From Sphingomonas sp. CCH9-E2 (GTDB lineage: Bacteria; Pseudomonadota; Alphaproteobacteria; Sphingomonadales; Sphingomonadaceae), in contig NZ_LSJM01000004.1 in NCBI RefSeq assembly GCF_001557215.1, forward strand, positions 1-27,040: a stretch of DNA of 27,040 bases, given 5' to 3'. Below, in pieces: positions 7,223 through 16,501 of this stretch. The notes below the pieces were generated by a model, which saw nothing but the letters and a program-made list of their open reading frames with translations, was not told the origin of the DNA and did not search any database. Each line of letters begins with the position of its first letter. Position 1 is the first letter of the stretch. Position numbers and translations under genes: made by a program.

Positions 7223-8359
7223 TCAGCCGATCAACCCGGCCAGGCTTTTCCACACGCCAAATGCGCCCAGATCGTTGAATGTCACCAGCAGCATCAATGC
7301 CAGTATCGCCATCATTCCGCCGCGAAACGCCCATTCCATCACCTCAGGCTCGACGGGTTTCCGGCGCACCGCTTCGACGGCATAGAACAGAAGATGGCCG
7401 CCATCCAGCACCGGGACTGGCAACAGGTTGATGAATCCGAGATTAATCGAGATGAGCGCGGCCATGATGATGAACTGCTCGAAGCCGAGCGAGAGCATCT
7501 CGCCGGAAACCTTGGCGATTCGCAGCGGGCCGCCCAGCTCGCTGACCGGCACCCGGCCCATGATCAGCTGACCCAGGCCATCGATCATCGTCCCGACCAG
7601 AGACACGGTGCGGTTGAACCCGACGATCGGCGCCTGCCACAGCGAAACCGGCGTCCGCACGATCTCGTCGCTCGGCGCGATGCCCAGAATGCCGCGGCTC
7701 GTTTCGTTGCCGAAGCGGTCCTTTTCTACGCGCCGGCCGATCACCGCCTCTGTGCTCGCCGGCTGCCCGTCGCGGATGTAGTCGATCTGCACCTTCATCC
7801 CCGCGCGCAGCGAGGTGAAGCGCATCATGTCCTCGAAGGTTTCGACCTGACGCCCGCCAATTGCGACGAAGCGGTCGCCCGGCTTGAGGCCCGCTGCCGC
7901 AGCCGGGGTCCCCGGCTGGATCGGCCCGGCCACGGCGGGCATCTTCGCCTCGCCATAGGCAAGGGCGAACGCGCCGAGAATCGCGATCGCGACCAGAAAA
8001 TTGGTGATCGGCCCCGCCGCGACCACGATGGCGCGCTGCCACAGGGGCTTGGCCTGGAAGGTCTGCACACGCTCCGCCGCCGGCAGCGCCAGCCATTCAG
8101 GGCTCGGCTGACCTGCCGGGTTCATGTCGCCGGCAAACTTGACGTATCCGCCGAGCGGCAGCCACCCGAACTTCCACCGCGTCCCGCGCTTGTCAGTGAA
8201 GCCCGCGACCTCCTGCCCGAAACCGATCGAGAACGCCTCGGCCTTGATCCCGAAATAGCGACCGGCCGCGTAATGACCCAGTTCGTGCACGAACACGAGC
8301 GGCCCGATGATCAGGATGAAGGCGATCAGGTAGAGGAAGAAGCCGGGATTTTCGGTCAA
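7223..8359 (-). CDS. rseP: Site-2 membrane metalloprotease RseP (M50)
   Basis: RseP is an intramembrane zinc protease that cleaves anti-sigma factors and remnant signal peptides in the inner membrane. The 378-residue protein has the HELGH zinc motif at residues 25-29 in the first membrane span, a PDZ domain (about 120-205) and the second motif NLLPVPVLDGGH near 310-321. Membrane spans lie at both ends. Only one PDZ domain is evident, where E. coli has two. The start is TTG in a TTGA overlap with the dxr stop. No other start could serve, since HELGH comes so early and the next methionine is far downstream. Confidence 0.96.
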   Translation of the reverse strand: MTENPGFFLYLIAFILIIGPLVFVHELGHYAAGRYFGIKAEAFSIGFGQEVAGFTDKRGTRWKFGWLPLGGYVKFAGDMNPAGQPSPEWLALPAAERVQTFQAKPLWQRAIVVAAGPITNFLVAIAILGAFALAYGEAKMPAVAGPIQPGTPAAAAGLKPGDRFVAIGGRQVETFEDMMRFTSLRAGMKVQIDYIRDGQPASTEAVIGRRVEKDRFGNETSRGILGIAPSDEIVRTPVSLWQAPIVGFNRTVSLVGTMIDGLGQLIMGRVPVSELGGPLRIAKVSGEMLSLGFEQFIIMAALISINLGFINLLPVPVLDGGHLLFYAVEAVRRKPVEPEVMEWAFRGGMMAILALMLLVTFNDLGAFGVWKSLAGLIG

Positions 8360-9513
8360 GCGACGCTGTCCTTCACACGCTCACCCGCCAACATCCGCGC
8401 CTCCGCGTCGATCGCCAAAACCTGATCGAGCGTGTCCGGCGCGGCCGGGTCGTAGCGGTTGAGGGTATCTGCAACGATTGCGGCAATTTCAAGAAAGCCG
8501 ATCTGCCCCTTCAGGAACGCCGCGACCGCGACTTCGTTCGCGGCGTTGAGGATCGCCGGAAGCCCTCCGCCCGCCGCCAGTGCTTCACGCGCGAGCTTGA
8601 GGCATGGGAAGCGCTCATAATCCGGTGCCTCGAAATCGAGCCGCCCGATGGTGGCCAGATCAAGGCGCTGGCACGGAGTTTCCATCCGCCGCGGCCATGC
8701 CAGCGCATGTGCGATCGGCACGCGCATGTCGGGCGAGCCGAGCTGCGCGAGCACCGACCCGTCGACATATTCGACCATCGAATGGATCACCGACTGGCGG
8801 TGGACGATCACGTCGAGCTGCTCAACCGACACCGGGAACAGGTGGAACGCCTCGATCAGCTCCAGCCCCTTGTTCATCATCGTCGCCGAATCGACGCTGA
8901 TCTTGGCCCCCATCGACCAATTGGGGTGCGCCACCGCCTGCGCGGGGGTGATTGCGCGCATTTCGTCCAGCGTCCGCTCGCGGAACGGTCCACCGCTCGC
9001 GGTCAGGATGATGCGTGCGATGCGATCGGTGTTCTGCGTCTCAAGGCACTGGAATACGGCATTATGTTCCGAATCGACCGGCAGCAGCGTCGCGCCGGTC
9101 GCGGCGGCGGCCTGCATCATCACGTCGCCGGCGGAGACCAGCGATTCCTTGTTGGCCAGCGCGACCGCCTGCCCGCCCTCCAGCGCGGCCAGCACCGACT
9201 TCAGCCCCGCCGTCCCGACAATCGCCGCCATCGTCCAGTCTGCGCCCATCCGCGCAGCGTCGCATACCGCGTCGGCACCGGACGCGACCGCAATGCCCGT
9301 CCCCGCCAGCGCATCGGCCAACGCCTGATGACAGGTCGGATCGGCGACCACCGCCAGCTTCGCCGACACGCGCTTCGCCGCCGCCGCCAGCTTGGCGACA
9401 TCGCAATTGGCGGTCAGCGCGACGACTTCAAACGCTGCGGGGTCGCGCTCGATCAGGTCGAGCGTCGACGTGCCCACCGATCCGGTCGCACCCAATATCG
9501 TTACGCGTTTCAT
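8356..9513 (-). CDS. dxr: 1-deoxy-D-xylulose 5-phosphate reductoisomerase
   Basis: Dxr converts DXP to 2-C-methyl-D-erythritol 4-phosphate using NADPH, the committed step of the MEP isoprenoid pathway. The 385-residue protein shows the nucleotide-binding GATGSVGTSTL at the N-terminus. Catalytic and metal-binding motifs follow: ALANKESLVSAG, LPVDSEHNA, ASGGPFR and the long KISVDSATMMNKGLELIEA. I chose the ATG at 9513 (MKRVTILGATG) over the TTG one codon upstream, because it forms a TGATG junction with the cdsA stop and matches the family N-terminus. Isoprenoid units made here feed UppS nearby. Confidence 0.97.
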   Translation of the reverse strand: MKRVTILGATGSVGTSTLDLIERDPAAFEVVALTANCDVAKLAAAAKRVSAKLAVVADPTCHQALADALAGTGIAVASGADAVCDAARMGADWTMAAIVGTAGLKSVLAALEGGQAVALANKESLVSAGDVMMQAAAATGATLLPVDSEHNAVFQCLETQNTDRIARIILTASGGPFRERTLDEMRAITPAQAVAHPNWSMGAKISVDSATMMNKGLELIEAFHLFPVSVEQLDVIVHRQSVIHSMVEYVDGSVLAQLGSPDMRVPIAHALAWPRRMETPCQRLDLATIGRLDFEAPDYERFPCLKLAREALAAGGGLPAILNAANEVAVAAFLKGQIGFLEIAAIVADTLNRYDPAAPDTLDQVLAIDAEARMLAGERVKDSVA

Positions 9514-10291
9514 CAATATCCCTGAATCACGACCAGCAGCGCGGCGACCGGCGCAACCGGCACCAGTCCGTCGAGGCGGTCGAGCACCCCGCCATGGCCT
9601 GGCAAGACCGTCCCCGAATCCTTCACCCCCGCGCGCCGCTTGAGGTGACTTTCATACAAATCTCCCGCCTGTGCCAGCACCGCGAGCAGCGGGGTCGCCA
9701 GCGCCAGCATCAGCGGCAGGCCCCAATGCGTCAGCAGCAGCGCAAAGCCGGTCGCCGCGATCACCCCGCCGATCAGCCCGGCCCAGGTCTTGTTCGGGCT
9801 CACCGCCGGCATCAGCTTGGGCCCTCCGATCGCGCGCCCCGCGAAATACGCCCCGATGTCGCACGCCCACACCAATGCCATGGCCCAGAAGGCCAGCAAC
9901 CGCCCGCCCTCATGCTCGCGCAGATACAGCAAAGCGAGCACCGGCAGCCCGATATAGATCGCCCCCGCGCCCAGCGCGCCGCTGCGCGTTACGATGGCGA
10001 GAAAGAAAAACGCCGCAAAGATCAGCCCCAGCGCCAGAAAGCCCGGGCCGGCGGCCAGCGGCGACAGCATCGCCAGCGGCACCATCAGCGCATATTGCGC
10101 CAGCTTGCGCTGCCCGGCATCCGCGCCATGCAGCCCGCCCCATTCATGGATCATCGCCAGCGCGCCGAGCGTCACCAGCAGCCAGAAGGCAAATCCCCCG
10201 AACCACAAGGCCGCCGCCGCGATGACCACCAGGGCAGCACCCACTGCGGCCCGCGTGCCCAGATCGGCATTCTTGCGAGGGGGGACGTCGG

Positions 10292-10295
<4 letters not shown>
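9513..10295 (-). CDS. cdsA: Phosphatidate cytidylyltransferase (CDP-diacylglycerol synthase)
   Basis: CdsA joins CTP and phosphatidic acid to make CDP-diacylglycerol, the precursor of all phospholipids, in the inner membrane. The 260-residue protein is mostly membrane spans. It carries the family signature SHLKRRAGVKDSG followed by PGHGGVLDRLD near the C-terminus, and PNKTWAG about 60 residues earlier. The GTG start overlaps the uppS stop (GTGA), and the stop overlaps the dxr ATG. Its product is the substrate of PssA, encoded at 16446-17237. Confidence 0.96.
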
Positions 10296-11026
<731 letters not shown>

Positions 11027-11046
11027 ATCGATCGTCCCGATGGAGC

Positions 11047-11101
11047 GACCGGCCGGTCATGCCCCCGGCATGACCTGAGCCGCAGTTGCGGCTCGCCGGT
11101 C
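11047..11101. repeat. 55-bp three-way palindromic structure between frr and uppS
   Basis: The outer arms GACCGGC (11047-11053) and GCCGGTC (11095-11101) enclose two perfect 8-bp hairpins. These are GTCATGCC/GGCATGAC with a CCC loop (11056-11074) and GAGCCGCA/TGCGGCTC with a 2-nt loop (11077-11094). The right arm runs into the frr stop codon. The mRNA would fold as a compact three-way junction between frr and uppS. It could act as a transcript-stability element, a processing site, or a repeat family member. Confidence 0.75.
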
Positions 11102-11657
11102 ACTTCCCCAGAATTTCCTTTTCCTTCGCCGTCGCCGCAGCGTCGATCTCCGCGATCGTCGCGTCGGTCAGCTTCTGGACGTCGGCTTCATGGCGCTTGC
11201 GGTCATCCTCGCCGAATTCGCCCTTCTTCTCGTCGGTCTTCAGGCTGTCCATGCCGTCGCGACGCACATTGCGCACCGCGACGCGCGCGGCTTCGGCATA
11301 TTTGCTCGCCAGCTTGGCCAGTTCCTTGCGCCGCTCTTCGGTCAGATCGGGGATCGGCAGCCGCAGATTCTGTCCGTCGACGATCGGGTTGAGGCCCAAG
11401 CCAGCCGATCGGATCGCCTTGTCGACCGGGCCGACATTCGACTTGTCCCACACTTGCACGCTCAGCATGCGCGGCTCGGGCGCCGACACGGTGGCCACCT
11501 GGTTGAGCGGCATGTGCGATCCATAGACCTCGACCGTCACCGGATCGAGCAGCGTCGTGCTCGCGCGCCCGGTGCGCAGACCCGCCAGGTCATGCTTCAG
11601 CGCGTCGATCGCGCCGTTCATCCGGCGCTCCAGATCGGCCTTGTTATATGCGGCCAT
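11100..11657 (-). CDS. frr: Ribosome recycling factor
   Basis: RRF splits the post-termination ribosome together with EF-G. The 185-residue protein has the exact family length. It shows the conserved LRTGRAST segment, VEVYG, the domain II region ending [27 protein letters not shown] and VRNVRRDG. The ATG has GAGGA 10 nt upstream. It lies 29 nt after pyrH. Confidence 0.98.
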   Translation of the reverse strand: MAAYNKADLERRMNGAIDALKHDLAGLRTGRASTTLLDPVTVEVYGSHMPLNQVATVSAPEPRMLSVQVWDKSNVGPVDKAIRSAGLGLNPIVDGQNLRLPIPDLTEERRKELAKLASKYAEAARVAVRNVRRDGMDSLKTDEKKGEFGEDDRKRHEADVQKLTDATIAEIDAAATAKEKEILGK

Positions 11658-11686
11658 AGCTCAGGTTCCTCTTATTCTGTCTTAAC

Positions 11687-12418
11687 TTACGCGGAAACAG
11701 GGTCGTTGCGGACGATGGTCGAGGTGCCCTCGCCGCGCAAGACTGCTTCCAGATTGCCCTCATCGCGGATGTTGAACACCACGATCGGAATGTCGTTGTC
11801 CCGGCACAGCGCGACTGCGGTCGCGTCCATGACCTTCAGATTGTCGACCAGCACCCGGTCAAAGCTCAATTCGTCATAGCGCGTCGCGCTCGCCACCTTC
11901 TTGGGGTCGGCATTGTACACGCCATCGACGCTGGTGCCCTTGAACAGCGCGTCGCAATTCATCTCTGCCGCACGCAACGCGGCGGTGGTGTCGGTGGTGA
12001 AGAACGGCAGGCCCGTGCCGGCGGCAAAGATCACCACGCGGCCCTTCTCCATATGCCGCATCGCCTTGCGCCGGATATAGGGCTCGCTGACCGACGCCAT
12101 CGGGATCGCCGACTGGACACGCGTATCGACGCCCAGCCGCTCGAGCGTGTTCTGCATCGCCAGCGCGTTCATCACGGTGGCGAGCATGCCCATATAATCG
12201 GCGCTGGCCCGCTCGAATCCCTGCGCCGCGCCAGCCAGGCCACGGAAGATGTTGCCGCCGCCGACGACCATGCAGATTTCATAGCCCGCCTCGGTCGCCG
12301 CCTTCACCTCGCGCGCGACGCGCTCACAGGTGGCGGGATCGATCCCGAACTGCCCCTGCCCCATCAGCACTTCGCCGGAGAGTTTGAGGAGGATGCGTTT
12401 GAAGCGTGGCGCGGTCAT
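11687..12418 (-). CDS. pyrH: UMP kinase
   Basis: PyrH phosphorylates UMP to UDP in pyrimidine nucleotide synthesis and forms a hexamer in the cytoplasm. The 243-residue amino-acid-kinase-fold protein shows [21 protein letters not shown], the acceptor-loop segment [15 protein letters not shown] and GVYNADPKK. pyrH usually follows tsf directly. Here a separate secreted-protein gene and its terminator intervene, and a promoter-like pair precedes pyrH. Confidence 0.98.
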   Translation of the reverse strand: MTAPRFKRILLKLSGEVLMGQGQFGIDPATCERVAREVKAATEAGYEICMVVGGGNIFRGLAGAAQGFERASADYMGMLATVMNALAMQNTLERLGVDTRVQSAIPMASVSEPYIRRKAMRHMEKGRVVIFAAGTGLPFFTTDTTAALRAAEMNCDALFKGTSVDGVYNADPKKVASATRYDELSFDRVLVDNLKVMDATAVALCRDNDIPIVVFNIRDEGNLEAVLRGEGTSTIVRNDPVSA

Positions 12419-12456
12419 CTGGCCCTAATGTCTGTCAGCGGTTGGGAGCGGCGCGG

Positions 12457-12485
12457 ACCCTAGAGGAGCCATCACGGGAAGCCAA
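12457..12485 (-). promoter_or_regulatory. Candidate promoter for the pyrH-frr-uppS operon
   Basis: The minus strand carries TTGGCT (12485-12480), 17 nt, then TAGGGT (12462-12457), about 38 nt before the pyrH ATG. A restart here makes sense because a strong terminator sits immediately upstream at 12534-12566. Confidence 0.42.
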
Positions 12486-12533
12486 GCGCAGAAGGCATAT
12501 CGACCGCCGCTGTTTGGCGCATCGCGGGCACGG

Positions 12534-12566
12534 AAAAAGCGCCCGCAGCGGAACTGCGGGCGCTTT
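12534..12566 (-). terminator. Strong intrinsic terminator, possibly bidirectional
   Basis: A perfect 13-bp stem (12536-12548 with 12554-12566) has a CGGAA loop. On the minus strand the stem ends in a run of five T. It lies 18 nt after the stop of the secreted-protein gene and should separate it from pyrH. The plus strand has only a three-T run. Confidence 0.85.
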
Positions 12567-12583
12567 CGCCAGATGGTCGTCGG

Positions 12584-14002
12584 TTAGTTCGCCGGGCGGG
12601 ATGCCAGCAGCTCGGCGAGTTCACGCTCGGCCGTGATCGCTTCGATGCTGCGCTTGGTCGCGGCGAGTTGCGCGTCGCGCATCAGCGTCGCCCCGGCCAG
12701 CCCCTTGTCGACCACGCCAGCAATCTGCGCGCCGCCAGAGCCCGACCCATATTCGAGCGCGATCGGCGCGCCCGTCGCATCGAGCTTCACCGCAGCCTCA
12801 CGCGTTCCGAAGAGACCGCCCGCGCCAATGCTGAAGCCGAACAGCCCGGACAGCTGCGGGAGGCTGAAGCTTGCCGACTTGGTCATATTCCGCTTCGGCC
12901 TTTCCTCAGGCGCACAGCTGGTCCCTTGCGCGGGCGCGCGGCATGGCTTGACCGCGAGGACTACCGGGACCAGCCTGCGATAGAAAATGAAGCGCTCAGC
13001 ACGCCTTTGATCGGGTCGGGGCTGTCCGGCCAGCGCATGATACATGGGCCCATCGACCGAGAGCGTCCCGACAAAACCATGCCTGCCAGGAAGCTCGTCG
13101 AAATGGCGTGCGACATCAGCCGCCGTCGCCTTGACATATCTGACGCCGTCGTTGTCGAGCCGCTCGATCCACTCACCATAATCGACTGCGGGGATGGTCG
13201 CGCTGAGCACCGGAAGGGACTTGTCTGCGCTCTGCGCGAAACTGGCACGCTCGGGATCGAATTCGATGCCTTTTCCAGCTTTCAGCGTCAGACTTCCCAT
13301 CAGATCAGCCTCCTCGCCGCGACGAAGCTGCAGCAACGTCGCATCGGCGGCGCTGGCCTTGCCATCGACGATCCGCGCTTCCAGCCGCGCGATGTCTGCT
13401 TGCACATCGTCAAGGCGGCTTAGGGAATCGAGAACCGATTGCTTGCAGCGGATCGGGGCTGGCTGTGGCCGTGGCTGAGCCTTTGTGCCTCCTTCGTCCC
13501 GGCGATAGATTTTAATGCCCGGCAGCCCCTCGCCTACCCCTGCAAACGCGCCTGTCAAAGCAGCCGGTGCCGCAGCGGCACCCCAGCTCGCCACCGTCGC
13601 TGCGACGGTGATGAGCGAACCGATCATTTCGCCGCCCCGCCCCTCGCTGGAGACGTTCAGTGCTTCAAGCGTGCCGTCAGGTCGCAGTGCTAGCTTGGTC
13701 GATCGCTTGGACAGAAAGCCTGCCCGCGCATCGACAGTAAACCTCGCCTCGGGATCGGCATAAATCTGGGCGCCAGGGAGGATCGAGGTGTTGATTTTCA
13801 GCCCGATCACCTTGGTCGGGTCCTTCGGGTCCGGCACCGGGCAGGCAGCGATCCGCTGGGTGACCACGGCGGCCACATTTGCGCGCGGCAGAAAATAGGT
13901 GAACTGCCGGTTCTTCGGATCAGGCTTAACCGCCTGTGCCGCGCCGGGCGTCGGGGTCAGTGCGATCAGTGCCGTCGTGGCCAACATCAAACGAGCGATC
14001 AT
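12584..14002 (-). CDS. Secreted protein of unknown function
   Basis: I do not recognise this 472-residue protein. It has a clear Sec signal peptide (MIARLMLATTALIALTPTPG, cleavage likely after GAAQA). It also has a hydrophobic Ala/Gly-rich stretch at about 127-160, a short coiled-coil-like helix (VLDSLSRLDDVQADIARLEA) near 192, and four or more cysteines (one near 54, one at IRCKQ, two in KPCRAPAQGTSC) that could form periplasmic disulphides. The C-terminus is helical and charged. A strong AGGGAGG lies upstream of the ATG. It sits between tsf and pyrH, both normally adjacent, with a terminator on each side, so it is probably its own transcription unit. Base composition is lower in places (33 of 60 GC at 13261-13320). 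The gene is certain; its role is unknown. Confidence 0.85.
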   Translation of the reverse strand: MIARLMLATTALIALTPTPGAAQAVKPDPKNRQFTYFLPRANVAAVVTQRIAACPVPDPKDPTKVIGLKINTSILPGAQIYADPEARFTVDARAGFLSKRSTKLALRPDGTLEALNVSSEGRGGEMIGSLITVAATVASWGAAAAPAALTGAFAGVGEGLPGIKIYRRDEGGTKAQPRPQPAPIRCKQSVLDSLSRLDDVQADIARLEARIVDGKASAADATLLQLRRGEEADLMGSLTLKAGKGIEFDPERASFAQSADKSLPVLSATIPAVDYGEWIERLDNDGVRYVKATAADVARHFDELPGRHGFVGTLSVDGPMYHALAGQPRPDQRRAERFIFYRRLVPVVLAVKPCRAPAQGTSCAPEERPKRNMTKSASFSLPQLSGLFGFSIGAGGLFGTREAAVKLDATGAPIALEYGSGSGGAQIAGVVDKGLAGATLMRDAQLAATKRSIEAITAERELAELLASRPAN

Positions 14003-14091
14003 CGGTCCCTCCCTGTTTCGCTTCAGCTAACAGCGATTGGACCGGCACATGCGTGACGACGATCACGCCTGACACTTCCGCCGGAATCGAA

Positions 14092-14121
14092 AAGGGCGCG
14101 ACCATCGCTGGCCGCGCCCTC
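14092..14121 (-). terminator. Intrinsic terminator after tsf
   Basis: The arms AGGGCGCG (14093-14100) and CGCGCCCT (14113-14120) form an 8-bp stem, and the minus strand continues into a TTTT run. It lies 24 nt past the tsf stop, ending the rpsB-tsf transcript before the unknown secreted gene. Confidence 0.75.
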
Positions 14122-14144
14122 TTTGTTCCGAACGGATTGAACGA

Positions 14145-15080
14145 TCAGCCAGCCGCAGCTGCGGTCGCCGCCACTTCTGCGGCGAAATCGCTCTCTTCCT
14201 TCTCGATGCCTTCGCCGAGCTGGAAGCGGACATAGTCGACCAGCTTGATCGCCGCGCCGGCATCCTTGCCGGCCTGCGCGATCACGTCGCCCACAGGGGT
14301 CTTGCCGTCCATGACGAACGCCTGGGTCAGCAGCGCGTTCTCCTTCTTGAACTTCTCGACCGGGCCGTTGAGGATTTTTGCAGCGACCTCTTCCGACTTG
14401 CCGACGATCTTGTCGGCATTCTTCTCGCGCAGGATCGCGGCTTCACGCTCGACAACCTCGGGGTCGAGGTCTTCGATCGACAGCGCCAGCGGGAACGCCG
14501 CAGCGATGTGCATCGCAATCTGCTTGCCGAGCGGCTCGAGCACATCGACGCCGGCGTCCGATTCGAGCGCGACGAGCACGCCGATCTTGCCCAGGCCCGG
14601 GGCCGCGGCGTTGTGGACGTACGGGATCACCGCGCCGTTGGTCACTTCGACCTTCTTCGCGCGACGCAGCACCTGGTTCTCACCAATCGTGGCGATGTTG
14701 GCAACCAGCACGTCTTCGATCGTGCCGCCGGTGATCGACTGCGCCTTCAGCGCCTCGACATCATCCACGCCCTGCTCGAGCGCAACGGCGGTCACTTCGC
14801 GAACGAAGCCTTGGAAGATTTCGTTCTTCGCGACGAAGTCGGTCTGCGAGTTGACTTCGACCGCCACGCCCTTGGTGCCCGCGACGGCAACGCCGACCAG
14901 GCCCTCGGCTGCGGTGCGGCTGGACTTCTTGGCGGCGGCCGCCAGGCCCTTCGAACGCAGCCAGTCGGTGGCCGCTTCGATATCGCCATTGGTCTCGGTC
15001 AGCGCCTTCTTGCAGTCCATCATGCCGGCGCCGCTCTTCTCGCGCAGTTCCTTCACGGCTGCTGCAGTGATCTCGGCCAT
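14145..15080 (-). CDS. tsf: Elongation factor Ts
   Basis: EF-Ts is the guanine-nucleotide exchange factor that recycles EF-Tu-GDP. The 311-residue protein shows the N-terminal UBA-like domain ([22 protein letters not shown]), the EF-Tu-contacting [10 protein letters not shown] segment and the second signature region. The ATG has AGGAAC upstream. It lies 103 nt after rpsB with a hairpin between them, and both are followed by a terminator. Confidence 0.98.
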   Translation of the reverse strand: MAEITAAAVKELREKSGAGMMDCKKALTETNGDIEAATDWLRSKGLAAAAKKSSRTAAEGLVGVAVAGTKGVAVEVNSQTDFVAKNEIFQGFVREVTAVALEQGVDDVEALKAQSITGGTIEDVLVANIATIGENQVLRRAKKVEVTNGAVIPYVHNAAAPGLGKIGVLVALESDAGVDVLEPLGKQIAMHIAAAFPLALSIEDLDPEVVEREAAILREKNADKIVGKSEEVAAKILNGPVEKFKKENALLTQAFVMDGKTPVGDVIAQAGKDAGAAIKLVDYVRFQLGEGIEKEESDFAAEVAATAAAAG

Positions 15081-15123
15081 GTTCTTGTTCCTCAGTCTAA
15101 GCGGTTTGCTTCAAATATGGTGC

Positions 15124-15157
15124 GGGCGGGACAAAGCTCAAACGCCCTGCCCCGCCC
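15124..15157 (-). other. Hairpin between rpsB and tsf, possible attenuator
   Basis: The minus strand pairs GGGCGGGGCA (15157-15148) with TGTCCCGCCC (15133-15124). This is a 10-bp stem with one G-U pair and a 14-nt loop. No T-run follows, so it is more likely an mRNA stability or processing element, or a weak attenuator, than a full terminator. Confidence 0.45.
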
Positions 15158-15183
15158 CCATTACGGTTCGATGACCAGAGCGC

Positions 15184-16005
15184 TTACGCGTCGATCTGGC
15201 GCTCGCCCTCGGCGGCCGTTTCCGGCTCGGTCGACGCGGCCGGCGCTTCCGGCTCGGCCAGCGCTGCTTCGACCGGCGGCTCTTCGGCTGCACCGAAGTC
15301 CGCGCCGCTCATGACCTGCGCTTGGCTGTTGCCGCGGGTCGCCGCGATCGCGACCGCTTCGCAGTACAGGCGGATTGCGCGGCTGGCGTCGTCATTCGCC
15401 GGAACCGGGAATGCGATGCCGTCGGGCGAGACGTTCGAATCGAGGATCGCGACGACCGGGATGCCGAGCGTGTTGGCTTCCTTGATCGCCAGCTCTTCCT
15501 TGTTCGCGTCGATCACGAACATGATGTCGGGAACGCCGCCCATGTCGCGGATGCCGCCGAGCGACAGCTCGAGCTTGTCCTTCTCGCGGGTCAGGTTCAG
15601 CACTTCCTTCTTGGTCAGGCCGTGCGTGTCGCCCGACAGCTGCTCTTCCAGCGTCTTGAGGCGCTTGATCGAGTTGCTGATGGTCTTCCAGTTGGTGAGC
15701 ATGCCGCCCAGCCAGCGATGGTTGACGAAATGCTGATTCGACTTGCGCGCAGCTTCTGCGATCGCTTCCTGCGCCTGGCGCTTGGTGCCGACGAACAGCA
15801 CCTTGCCGCCGCCGGCGACGGTCGAGCTGATGAAGTCCAGCGCTCGCGCGAACAGCGGCACGGTCTGCGACAGGTCGATGATGTGAACGCCGTTGCGGTC
15901 GCCGAAGATATACGGCTTCATCTTCGGGTTCCAGCGGTGGGTCTGGTGACCGAAGTGCGCGCCCGATTCGAGCAGCTGCTGCATGGTGACGACAGGTGCC
16001 GCCAT
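15184..16005 (-). CDS. rpsB: 30S ribosomal protein S2
   Basis: S2 binds late in small-subunit assembly near S1. I chose the ATG at 16005, 65 codons inside the open frame, because GAAGGAG sits 8 nt upstream and the protein then begins [21 protein letters not shown], the family N-terminus. The 273-residue product has [39 protein letters not shown] and the [10 protein letters not shown] region. An acidic Ala/Glu/Pro-rich tail of about 35 residues extends past the usual core, as in many alphaproteobacteria. Confidence 0.98.
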   Translation of the reverse strand: MAAPVVTMQQLLESGAHFGHQTHRWNPKMKPYIFGDRNGVHIIDLSQTVPLFARALDFISSTVAGGGKVLFVGTKRQAQEAIAEAARKSNQHFVNHRWLGGMLTNWKTISNSIKRLKTLEEQLSGDTHGLTKKEVLNLTREKDKLELSLGGIRDMGGVPDIMFVIDANKEELAIKEANTLGIPVVAILDSNVSPDGIAFPVPANDDASRAIRLYCEAVAIAATRGNSQAQVMSGADFGAAEEPPVEAALAEPEAPAASTEPETAAEGERQIDA

Positions 16006-16109
16006 AGGGATAACTCCTTCCGGTTGAGCCTCTGGGAAGCGAGTGACCAAAAGCCGGGACGGCCGGTGGCACCGGGTTATGTTGCTTCCCATGCGGGGTT
16101 GAAGCGGCG
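16006..16109 (-). promoter_or_regulatory. Folded 5' leader of rpsB, possible autoregulatory site
   Basis: The roughly 100-nt leader between promoter and ATG contains a 7-bp long-range stem (GGGAAGC/GCTTCCC, 16084-16090 with 16034-16040). Inside it is a hairpin CCGGT-GGC-ACCGG (16063-16075). The rpsB leader is known to mediate S2 feedback in gammaproteobacteria. I infer a similar role here from position and fold only. Confidence 0.4.
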
Positions 16110-16138
16110 GGCTTAGTCGAGATTGCGTGGCGGCGCAA
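16110..16138 (-). promoter_or_regulatory. Candidate rpsB-tsf promoter
   Basis: The minus strand has TTGCGC (16138-16133), 17 nt, TAAGCC (16115-16110). This predicts a leader of about 100 nt. The pair closely resembles the alaS site (TTGAGC-N17-TAAGTC). Confidence 0.5.
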
Positions 16139-16162
16139 GAGAACAGAAGCGGAAGATGGCGC

Positions 16163-16192
16163 TTGACAGGTGGAACGTTAACGGAACATAAA
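16163..16192 (+). promoter_or_regulatory. Candidate plus-strand promoter for the small membrane-protein gene
   Basis: A perfect TTGACA (16163-16168) is followed by an 18-nt spacer and CATAAA (16187-16192). It points away from the rpsB promoter, giving divergent sites 24 bp apart, and would yield an 85-90 nt leader before the ORF at 16286. Confidence 0.42.
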
Positions 16193-16285
16193 GGGTTCAC
16201 ACGGCGGACAGGGAACCTTGGCCGCGCCTGAGCGTCGCGAATCGTCAGGATTCCCGTTGCTTAGGAAGAATCCGGGAGGCTTATG

Positions 16286-16501
16286 ATGGTCGCTGTTCTT
16301 GCCACGCTGTTGTTCACCGCCGCCTTTGCTGCATCAATCTGGGCGATGTTCGTCACGATCGCGCCACGCATGGATTACATGCGCGCGCTGCTGCGCGGTG
16401 ACGCGGTCCCCGCACTCGCACCGGTTCAGGCATCGCGCGCGCGCGTTACGCCGCGGGCGGCGCCCCGCCGGATCTCGACCCCGCTGCGGGCTGCGGCATA
16501 G
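16286..16501 (+). CDS. Small single-span membrane protein, unknown function
   Basis: This is a 71-residue protein. Its N-terminal hydrophobic segment (VAVLATLLFTAAFAASIWAMF) should form one membrane span. A short helix with RMDYMRALLRGD follows, then a basic Arg/Ala/Pro-rich tail. GGGAGG lies 6 nt before this ATG, and another ATG one codon earlier has only 3 nt of spacing. It is the only plus-strand gene left of icd, and its last 56 nt overlap the 3' end of pssA on the other strand. A promoter-like site, ribosome-binding site and plausible composition support a real gene. I cannot name a function. Confidence 0.65.
   Translation: MVAVLATLLFTAAFAASIWAMFVTIAPRMDYMRALLRGDAVPALAPVQASRARVTPRAAPRRISTPLRAAA

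Noticed and set aside
7152..7334. 61-codon N-terminal extension of bamA
   Set aside because: It would overlap rseP and place a charged stretch before a perfect signal peptide; the internal ATG at 7151 is the sensible start.
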